NCBI RefSeq assembly: GCF_002234375.1
Contig: NZ_NMQV01000017.1
Span: 38,648 to 102,647 of the forward strand
Length of the DNA stretch: 64,000 nucleotides
Origin: Pseudomonas fluvialis
Lineage (GTDB): Bacteria > Pseudomonadota > Gammaproteobacteria > Pseudomonadales > Pseudomonadaceae
Reading direction: 5' to 3'
Under the pieces are notes generated by a model. It saw nothing but the letters and a program-made list of their open reading frames with translations. It ran no database searches and had not been told where the DNA came from. Below are positions 39,956-46,881 of this stretch, one piece after another (the first letter of the stretch is position 1; each line of letters starts with the position of its first letter). The translations under genes were made by a program, and so were the position numbers.

Positions 39956-41329
39956 TCAGCCATACAACTGGGCCGGGAGCCAGGTAATCAGTGCGGGCCA
40001 CTGATAGGCAATCACCAGCATCAACAGCTGGATGATGATGAACGGCAGCACCCCCTTGTACATCACGCGGGTTGGCACACTGCGCGGTGTTACACCTCTC
40101 AGGTAGAACAGCGAGAAGCCGAAGGGCGGCGTCAGGAACGAGGTCTGCAGGTTGAGGGCGATCATCACCCCCAGCCACACCGGGTCCAGGCCCATGGCCA
40201 GCAGCACCGGGCCGACGATCGGCACGACCACGAAGGTAATCTCAATGAAGTCGAGGATGAAGCCGAGCAGGAAGATCACCAGCATCACGACGAAGAACGC
40301 GCCCAGTACGCCGCCGGGTAGCTGTGCGAAGACGTCCTCGATCAGCGCTTCGCCGCCAAAGCCACGAAATACCAGGGAAAACAGCGAGGCGCCGATGAGA
40401 ATCATGAACACCATGGCGCTGATCGCCGTGGTGCTATTGGCCACTTCACGCAGGCGTGTCAGGTTTAGCTGGCCCTTGCCCAGCGCCAGCAGCAGGGCGC
40501 CCAGCGCACCCACCGCGGCCGCTTCGGTAGGGGTGGCGTAGCCCGCGAGAATCGAGCCCAGCACGGCGGCAATCAACAGCAGCGGTGGCAACAGGGCACG
40601 CGCCAGGCGTCCCCATTCGATGGCGCCTAGCTCGGCTTGTGGCAGGGCCGGCAGTTTCTTCGGTTGCAGCAGGGCCACGCCGATCAGATAGAGAATGTAC
40701 AACGCGACGAGCAGCAGGCCGGGTAGCAATGCGCCGACGAACAGATCGCCCACCGACACGGTTTTGGGCGAGAAGATGCCCAGTTTCAGCTGGGCCTGCT
40801 GGTAGGCGCTGGACATCACGTCGCCCAGCAGCACGAGGATGATCGACGGTGGAATGATCTGCCCCAGCGTGCCGGTTGCCGCCAGGGTGCCGGTGGCAAT
40901 CGCCGGGTCATAGCCGCGTCGCAGCATGGTGGGCAGGGCAAGCAGGCCCATGGTCACTACCGTAGCCCCGACAATCCCGGTGCTGGCTGCCAGCAGGGCA
41001 CCGACTACGCACACCGAGATGGCCAGGCCACCGCGCAGGCCGCCGAACAGGCGTGACATGGACTCCAGCAGGTCTTCGGCAACCCGGCTCTTTTCCAGCA
41101 TCACGCCCATGAATACGAACAGCGGCACAGCCAGCAGCGTCTGGTTGTTCATGATGCCGAACAGGCGATTGGGTAATGCCGACAGGTAGCCACCATCGAA
41201 GGTGCCGGTCAGCACGCCGAGGCCGGCAAACAGCAGGGACATACCGCCCAGGGTGAAGGCCACGGGGAAACCGCCCATCAGTGCCAGGCAGATACTCAGA
41301 AACAGCAGGACGGCCATCAGCTCAGCCAT
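39956..41329 (-). CDS. TRAP transporter large permease (DctM family)
   Basis: A 457-residue inner-membrane protein with about 12 helices, the sodium-coupled transport subunit of a tripartite ATP-independent transporter. Typical segments are GFPVAFTLGGMSLLFAG, GALLAASTGIVGATVVTMGLLALP, LAATGTLGQIIPPSIILVLLG and QTSFLTPPFGFSLFYLRG. These fit the FcbT3-like group. Its start (ATG 41329) overlaps the small permease stop by eight bases. It is convergent with the DUF3299 gene. Confidence 0.93.
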   Translation of the reverse strand: MAELMAVLLFLSICLALMGGFPVAFTLGGMSLLFAGLGVLTGTFDGGYLSALPNRLFGIMNNQTLLAVPLFVFMGVMLEKSRVAEDLLESMSRLFGGLRGGLAISVCVVGALLAASTGIVGATVVTMGLLALPTMLRRGYDPAIATGTLAATGTLGQIIPPSIILVLLGDVMSSAYQQAQLKLGIFSPKTVSVGDLFVGALLPGLLLVALYILYLIGVALLQPKKLPALPQAELGAIEWGRLARALLPPLLLIAAVLGSILAGYATPTEAAAVGALGALLLALGKGQLNLTRLREVANSTTAISAMVFMILIGASLFSLVFRGFGGEALIEDVFAQLPGGVLGAFFVVMLVIFLLGFILDFIEITFVVVPIVGPVLLAMGLDPVWLGVMIALNLQTSFLTPPFGFSLFYLRGVTPRSVPTRVMYKGVLPFIIIQLLMLVIAYQWPALITWLPAQLYG

Positions 41330-41867
41330 GTTGCACCTCATCGTGCGGCAGTTGGCCGCCCAGGGTCAGGCCAAAGCGGATCAGCTCGGCCAGGCTCTGC
41401 AAGGTGAGGCTGGCCACCAGCAGCAGGATGATGCTTTTTTGCAGGTAGACCAGCGGCAGGCCGCTGGCTTCATTGGATTTTTCCAGCGTCGACCAGGAGG
41501 CTGTCACGTAGTCCCAGCTGTTCCAGCCGAGAAACAGACAAAAGGGAAGGAGAAACAGCAGGTTGCCGAGTATCTCGACCAGCGCTTTGCGGCGTGCGGA
41601 AAACTGCTGGTAGAAAATGTCCACGCGCACATGTTCGCCGCGTTGCAGCGCCCAGGCTGCAGCGCCCATGAAAATCAGCGCGTGGGCATACATCACGGTC
41701 TCCTGCAGGGCGGTGGCGCCAATACCGAAGCCATAACGCAACACCACGATCAGCGTGGTGGCCAGAACCAGGAACAGTGTCAGCCAGGCACAGGCCTGAC
41801 CAAGGTGGGCATTGCCACGGTTTATCAGGCGCATCAGCGTGAGCAGGGGCGGGGCGAGGCTGGACAT
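41322..41867 (-). CDS. TRAP transporter small permease (DctQ family)
   Basis: A 181-residue membrane protein with four helices that accompanies the large permease. Family marks: LFLVLATTLIVVLRYGFGIG, MYAHALIFMGAAAWALQRGEHVRVDIFY. It starts at ATG 41867 and is first in the leftward dctQ-dctM unit. The binding-protein gene is on the opposite strand 149 bases away, so the three genes share one control region. Confidence 0.92.
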   Translation of the reverse strand: MSSLAPPLLTLMRLINRGNAHLGQACAWLTLFLVLATTLIVVLRYGFGIGATALQETVMYAHALIFMGAAAWALQRGEHVRVDIFYQQFSARRKALVEILGNLLFLLPFCLFLGWNSWDYVTASWSTLEKSNEASGLPLVYLQKSIILLLVASLTLQSLAELIRFGLTLGGQLPHDEVQHG

Positions 41868-42016
41868 CGGCGGTCCTTATTGTTGTGCTGGCATGGCGCA
41901 GGATTCTCGCAGGCCAGTGGCGTATTGGGCAATCGCAGGGCTTGTCCCCCTGCGGCGGAAAGCGTATCAACTAGCCGTGCAATGTTGTGCTCACCAACAA
42001 TAACAAGGAGCCTCAT

Positions 42017-43108
42017 ATGAAACGACGTACATTGGTCGCTGCGGCAGGCGCAACCCTGGCTGCCGGTGCCTTGAGTGGCTGCAAGCCACAAGCGAGCAGC
42101 GACTGCGTGGCCAGCGCGCAGCAACAGTTCAACTGGAAGATGGTGACCTCCTGGCCGAAGAACTTTCCCGGCGTGGGTGTGGGTGCCGAACGCTTTGCCC
42201 GCGTGGTCGAGGAAATGAGCGGTGGGCGGCTGAAGATCAAGGTGTATGCCGCCGGTGAGCTGGTGCCAGCGCTGGAGGTCTTCGATGCGGTTTCGCGTGG
42301 TACGGTGGAAATGGGCCACGGCGCACCCTACTACTGGAAAGGCAAGGTCCCTGCCGCACAGTTCTTCTGCGCCCTGCCGTTCGGCCCGAATGCGGCCGAG
42401 ATGAACGCCTGGCTGTTCAAGGGCGGCGGCATGCAGCTATGGGAGGAAACCTACCAGCCCTTCGGCGTGCTGCCGCTGTTGTGCGGCTCCACCGGCGTGC
42501 AGACCTTTGGCTGGTTCAACAAGGAGATCACGCGGGTCGAAGACCTCCAGGGCCTGAAGATGCGCACGCCCGGCCTGGGTGGCGAAGTGCTCAGCAAGCT
42601 GGGCGGCACGGTGGTCAACCTGCCGGCCGGAGAAATTTTCACCGCACTGCAGACCGGAGCCATCGATGCTGCCGAATGGATCGGTCCGTACAACGACCTG
42701 GCGTTGGGCTTGCACAAGGCGGCCAGGTACTACTACACCCCGGGCTGGCAGGAGCCCAACGTGACCTTCGAGCTGGACATCAACCTCAAGGCCTGGGAAA
42801 CCTTGCCGGCGGATCTGCAGGCCATCGTGCGTGCGGCAGCCCGCGAGGTGAACGGCGATATGCTCGACGACTACAACGCGAAGAACATGGAAGCCCTGGA
42901 AACCCTGCGCGGCGAGGGTGTGGAGGTTCGTCGCCTGCCTGACGAAGTGCTGGCCAGCCTGCGCCAGGCGGCTGCCGAGGTGGTCGAGGCGAGTGCTGCC
43001 GCGGATCCGCAGGCGGCCAAGGTCTGGGCTGCGCAAATGGCCTACTTCAAGCGTCTGTGGGCTTACGCCGAAGTGGCCGAGCGTGATATCTACCGTATCC
43101 GCGAGTGA
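42017..43108 (+). CDS. TRAP transporter substrate-binding protein (FcbT1/TakP-like)
   Basis: A 363-residue extracytoplasmic binding protein. The N-terminus MKRRTLVAAAGATLAAGALS has a twin-Arg-like start and a lipobox-like LSGC at Cys22, so Tat or Sec export and lipid anchoring are both possible. The mature part (WKMVTSWPKNFPGVG, MGHGAPYYWKGK, GEIFTALQTGAIDAAEWIGP) matches the group annotated for mannitol, chloroaromatic or alpha-keto acids. The true substrate is unknown. AAGGAG lies seven bases before ATG 42017. Confidence 0.9.
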   Translation: MKRRTLVAAAGATLAAGALSGCKPQASSDCVASAQQQFNWKMVTSWPKNFPGVGVGAERFARVVEEMSGGRLKIKVYAAGELVPALEVFDAVSRGTVEMGHGAPYYWKGKVPAAQFFCALPFGPNAAEMNAWLFKGGGMQLWEETYQPFGVLPLLCGSTGVQTFGWFNKEITRVEDLQGLKMRTPGLGGEVLSKLGGTVVNLPAGEIFTALQTGAIDAAEWIGPYNDLALGLHKAARYYYTPGWQEPNVTFELDINLKAWETLPADLQAIVRAAAREVNGDMLDDYNAKNMEALETLRGEGVEVRRLPDEVLASLRQAAAEVVEASAAADPQAAKVWAAQMAYFKRLWAYAEVAERDIYRIRE

Positions 43109-43131
43109 GTTTTAACGCGTATTGCGGACAC

Positions 43132-43160
43132 AAAAAACCCGGCGCCAGGCCGGGTTTTTT
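43132..43160. terminator. Bidirectional Rho-independent terminator
   Basis: AAAAAACCCGGC-GCCAG-GCCGGGTTTTTT is a perfect 12-bp inverted repeat with A- and T-tracts on both sides. It lies between the convergent TRAP binding-protein and pntB genes and serves both. Confidence 0.93.
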
Positions 43161-43174
43161 GTCGGTCAGGCGTG

Positions 43175-44623
43175 TTACTCGACCGCCTTGACCATGTCTT
43201 CGATGACCTTCTTCGCGTCGCCGAACACCATCATGGTCTTGTCCATGTAGAACAGTTCGTTGTCCAGGCCGGCGTAGCCGCTGGCCATGGAGCGCTTGTT
43301 GACGATGATGGTCTTGGCTTTGTAGGCCTCGAGGATCGGCATGCCGGCGATCGGCGACTTCGGATCGTTCTTCGCCGCCGGGTTGACCACGTCGTTGGCG
43401 CCGAGCACCAGCACCACGTCGGTCTGGCCGAACTCGGAGTTGATGTCCTCCATCTCGAACACCTGCTCGTAGGGCACTTCGGCCTCGGCCAGCAGGACGT
43501 TCATGTGCCCCGGCATACGGCCGGCTACCGGGTGGATCGCGTACTTCACGGTCACGCCGCGGTGGGTCAGCTTCTCGGCCAGTTCCATCAGCGCGTGCTG
43601 GGCACGGGCTACCGCCAGGCCGTAGCCAGGGACGATGACCACGGTGTCGGCGTTGGTCAGCAGGAAGGCGGCGTCGTCGGAGGAGCCCGACTTCACGTTG
43701 CGTTCCTGTTGTGCGCCAGCGGCGCTGCCTGCGTCAGCATCGGCACCGAAGCCACCGAGGATGACGTTGAAGAACGAGCGGTTCATCGCCTTGCACATGA
43801 TGTACGAGAGGATGGCGCCCGAGGAGCCCACCAGCGAACCGGCGACGATCAGCATCGAGTTGTTCAGCGAGAAGCCGATACCGGCGGCTGCCCAGCCCGA
43901 GTAACTGTTGAGCATCGACACCACCACCGGCATGTCGGCACCGCCGATCGGGATGATGATCAGCACGCCGATCACGAAGGCCAGGGCCACCAGGATGGCG
44001 AAGGCAGTGATGTTGCCAGTGAAGGTGAAGTACAGGCCCAGGGCCAGGATGGTCAGGCCGAAGGCCAGGTTGACCATGTGCTGGCCCTTGAACACCACCG
44101 GGGCGCCCTGGAACAGACGGAACTTGTACTTGCCCGACAGCTTGCCGAAGGCGATCACCGAACCGGAGAAGGTGATGGCACCGATGGCAGCACCGAGGAA
44201 CAGTTCCAGACGGTTACCGGCCGGAATCGCATCGCCCAGGTGCGCAACGATACCCAGCGACTGTGGTTCAACCACGGCAGCGATGGCGATGAATACCGCG
44301 GCCAGGCCGATCATGCTGTGCATGAAGGCGACCAGTTCCGGCATCTTGGTCATCTCGACGCGCTTGGCCATGATGGTACCGGCAGTGCCACCGATCAGCA
44401 GGCCCACCAGCACGTAACCGAGGCCCGCGGCTGCGCCGCCCTCGGCCATTTCCGCGCCCAGCTTGAACACCAGGAAAATCGTCGTGACTACGGCGATGGC
44501 CATGCCGGCCATGCCGAAGGCATTGCCCTGGCGCGAGGTGGTCGGGTGGGAGAGGCCTTTCAGGGCCTGGATGAAGCAGACAGACGCAACCAGGTACAGC
44601 AGGGTAATCAGGTTCATGCTCAT
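43175..44623 (-). CDS. pntB: NAD(P) transhydrogenase subunit beta
   Basis: A 482-residue inner-membrane subunit. The N-terminal half has about nine helices; the C-terminal NADP(H)-binding domain III starts near residue 300 and has the motif VIVPGYGLAVARAQHAL and VLVLGANDVVNPAAK. It couples hydride transfer between NADH and NADP+ to proton movement. Three-gene organisation (two alpha pieces plus beta) is typical of Pseudomonas. It starts one base after the pntAb stop. Confidence 0.96.
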   Translation of the reverse strand: MSMNLITLLYLVASVCFIQALKGLSHPTTSRQGNAFGMAGMAIAVVTTIFLVFKLGAEMAEGGAAAGLGYVLVGLLIGGTAGTIMAKRVEMTKMPELVAFMHSMIGLAAVFIAIAAVVEPQSLGIVAHLGDAIPAGNRLELFLGAAIGAITFSGSVIAFGKLSGKYKFRLFQGAPVVFKGQHMVNLAFGLTILALGLYFTFTGNITAFAILVALAFVIGVLIIIPIGGADMPVVVSMLNSYSGWAAAGIGFSLNNSMLIVAGSLVGSSGAILSYIMCKAMNRSFFNVILGGFGADADAGSAAGAQQERNVKSGSSDDAAFLLTNADTVVIVPGYGLAVARAQHALMELAEKLTHRGVTVKYAIHPVAGRMPGHMNVLLAEAEVPYEQVFEMEDINSEFGQTDVVLVLGANDVVNPAAKNDPKSPIAGMPILEAYKAKTIIVNKRSMASGYAGLDNELFYMDKTMMVFGDAKKVIEDMVKAVE

Positions 44624-44624
44624 C

Positions 44625-44939
44625 TTACTTGCCCTCCGCCTTGGCCTTGGGTGCCTTCTTCTTGAACATTTCCAGCATGCGCCGGGTGACCAGGAAGCCG
44701 CCGAACACGTTGACCGCGGCCAGGGCCACGGCTGCGGTGCCCATGACCTTGCCCAGCGGGGTTACGGTCAGTGCGGCGGCCAGCATGGCGCCGACGATGA
44801 CAATCGCGGAAATCGCGTTGGTCACCGCCATCAGCGGGGTGTGCAGGGCCGGGGTGACGTTCCACACCACGTGGTAGCCCACGTAGATGGCCAGCACGAA
44901 GATGATCAGGTTGTAGATGCTCGGGGAGATCAGTTCCAT
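44625..44939 (-). CDS. pntAB: NAD(P) transhydrogenase subunit alpha part 2
   Basis: A 104-residue membrane piece with three helices (YNLIIFVLAIYVGYHVVW, ISAIVIVGAMLAAALT, AVALAAVNVFGGFLVTRRML) and a short basic tail. It corresponds to the C-terminal membrane part of E. coli PntA, split off in this lineage. It lies between pntAA and pntB with gaps of 14 and 1 base. Confidence 0.95.
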   Translation of the reverse strand: MELISPSIYNLIIFVLAIYVGYHVVWNVTPALHTPLMAVTNAISAIVIVGAMLAAALTVTPLGKVMGTAAVALAAVNVFGGFLVTRRMLEMFKKKAPKAKAEGK

Positions 44940-44953
44940 GTCGCTAACTCCTC

Positions 44954-46075
44954 TTAGCCGTTAGTGCGAACGACATTGCCGCCTTCGCACATCAGGCAGG
45001 CTTTGACGATGTCGTCTTCGAGGTTGAGGTGGAACTGGCCTTCCTTGTCGATGACGAGCTTGAGGAAGTCCAGCAGGTTGCGGGCGTACAGGGCGGAGGC
45101 ATCCGCCGGCACCAGCGCGGCCAGGTTGGTGTGGCCGACGAGGGTGACGCCGTGCTTGACCACCACCTGGTCGGCTTCGGTCAACGGGCAGTTGCCCCCC
45201 TGGGCAGCGGCCAGGTCGATGACCACCGAGCCCGGCTTCATTTCGGCGACGGTCGCTTCATGCAGCAGGGTCGGCGCCTTGCGGCCGGGGATCAGTGCGG
45301 TGGTGATGACGATGTCGGCCTGCTTAGCACGCTCGTGCACGGCCTTGGCCTGACGCTCCATCCACGACTGCGGCATCGGACGGGCATAACCGCCCACGCC
45401 CTGGGCGCACTCACGCTCTTCATCAGTCTCGAACGGCACGTCGACGAACTTGGCGCCGAGCGATTCGATCTGCTCCTTCACCGCCGGACGCACGTCGGAG
45501 GCTTCGATCACCGCACCCAGACGCTTGGCGGTGGCGATGGCCTGCAGACCGGCGACGCCGGCACCGAGGATCAGCACGCGGGCCGCCTTCACGGTACCGG
45601 CGGCGGTCATCAGCATCGGCATGAAGCGCGGGTAGTGATTGGCGGCGAGCATCACCGCCTTGTAGCCGGCGATGTTGGCTTGCGAGGAGAGCACATCCAG
45701 ACTCTGCGCGCGGGAGGTACGCGGTGCGGCCTCCAGGGCGAAGGCAGTGATGCCGCGGGCATTCATGCGCGCGATGGTCTCGTTGCAGAACGGGTTGAGC
45801 ATGCCGACCAGCACCGCGCCGGACTTCATGTGGGCCAGTTCGGCTTCGGTCGGGGCAACCACTTTCAGTACCAGGTCGGCACCCAAGGCGGCGGCATCAT
45901 TGCCAATGGTGGCACCCACGGCGGTATAGGCACTGTCCGGGATGCTGGCACTGACACCGGCGCCAGCCTGCACGGTCACCTGATGGCCCTGGCCGATCAG
46001 CTTCTTGATGGTTTCCGGCGTCGCAGCGACGCGCGTTTCACCAGCGTGGGTTTCGAGAGGAACACCGATGTGCAC
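44954..46075 (-). CDS. pntAA: NAD(P) transhydrogenase subunit alpha part 1
   Basis: A 373-residue soluble NAD(H)-binding domain I related to alanine dehydrogenase. Motifs: MHIGVPLETHAGETRVAATP, RFMPMLMTAAGTVKAARVLI, the nucleotide loop LGAGVAGLQAIATAKRLGA and AAAQGGNCPLTE. It starts the operon pntAA-pntAB-pntB. Its ATG lies 321 bases from the next gene, so the promoter should be in that gap. Confidence 0.96.
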   Translation of the reverse strand: MHIGVPLETHAGETRVAATPETIKKLIGQGHQVTVQAGAGVSASIPDSAYTAVGATIGNDAAALGADLVLKVVAPTEAELAHMKSGAVLVGMLNPFCNETIARMNARGITAFALEAAPRTSRAQSLDVLSSQANIAGYKAVMLAANHYPRFMPMLMTAAGTVKAARVLILGAGVAGLQAIATAKRLGAVIEASDVRPAVKEQIESLGAKFVDVPFETDEERECAQGVGGYARPMPQSWMERQAKAVHERAKQADIVITTALIPGRKAPTLLHEATVAEMKPGSVVIDLAAAQGGNCPLTEADQVVVKHGVTLVGHTNLAALVPADASALYARNLLDFLKLVIDKEGQFHLNLEDDIVKACLMCEGGNVVRTNG

Positions 46076-46396
46076 TTCAAGTCTCCTGCGTGTGATCTCT
46101 TTGATGAACCGACCTACTACGTTGGCGGGCCGGGTAGCTGATCAGCAGCAACAACCGCGCGATACAGGCTGTGCATCGTGACGGGCGCGGCATTTTGCAC
46201 AGAGGCTTGATGGGCATCAAGAAATTCTGTAGTCCGACGAATCGTTAACTACCAGTCACTCTGCGACCAAGATTTTGCACAGGGCGCTGAGCGCCAGAGC
46301 TGGCGCGGCTTTCGTTCAAACAAGTGTTTCAATCGAGCGTCTGAGACATGTTTAAACTGAATAACCGTTCATCAGGTCGGCTGGGCGCAGGCGTGA
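46076..46396. other. Intergenic region upstream of pntAA
   Basis: This 321-base stretch has no supported gene. ATTTTGCACAG occurs twice in direct orientation, at 46192-46202 and 46272-46282, 80 bases apart, both near the presumed pntAA promoter. The left end of the gap joins pntAA, and the right end is the terminal part of the type II secretion cluster. No terminator-like hairpin was evident after the last gene of that cluster. Confidence 0.45.
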
Positions 46397-46879
46397 CTAG
46401 TCTGGGCACTCGCCGAGGGTGAGCAATTCTTCCAGGGGTACTCCGCTGGCGACGAAGCGCTGGCAGCTGGGGTGTAGCGTAGGTCGCCCGCTGCCAGCCG
46501 CGAGGGGCTGGCTATGCGGAGTGGTCGCGCTATGCCTGGAGCTGTCCTGCAGGCGCAGTACGGCCTGTTGCTGGCCGCGCCGCAACACCAAGCGATCAGT
46601 CAGTACGGCCTCTACCCACAGTCCGTCGCCCAGGGCCTGGCCTTGGCTGACCAGCAGGGTGCGGCCATCGGCCAACTGCAAGAGGGCGCTGCCGCGGCCC
46701 CGGCCGCGACTGAACAGACCTTGCAGGCGCACGCCGGCTGGCAGGTGCAGCGTGGCGGCGGCCGGTATGTGGAGCTGCGCCGGTCGCAGCAGCTCCACGG
46801 GAAGCAGCACGGCGGCGGCCGGTGAAGCCGCGAGTAGGGTCAGCACGGCCAGCCGGATGCGCCAGGCGCTACCTGGCAT
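46397..46879 (-). CDS. Second GspC-like (HR-domain) exported protein
   Basis: A 160-residue protein with an N-terminal hydrophobic segment (IRLAVLTLLAASPAAAVLLP) that looks like a cleavable signal. Residues 45-115 resemble the GspC homology region (LQGLFSRGRGRGSALLQLAD, VSQGQALGDGLWVEAVLTDR, LVLRRGQQQAVLRLQ). A short C-terminal tail has two Cys residues (HPSCQRF, LGECPD). It begins two bases after the metallopeptidase stop. It may help the protease dock to the secretin, or be a pilotin-like or accessory factor; both are inference. Confidence 0.7.
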   Translation of the reverse strand: MPGSAWRIRLAVLTLLAASPAAAVLLPVELLRPAQLHIPAAATLHLPAGVRLQGLFSRGRGRGSALLQLADGRTLLVSQGQALGDGLWVEAVLTDRLVLRRGQQQAVLRLQDSSRHSATTPHSQPLAAGSGRPTLHPSCQRFVASGVPLEELLTLGECPD

Positions 46880-46881
46880 GC

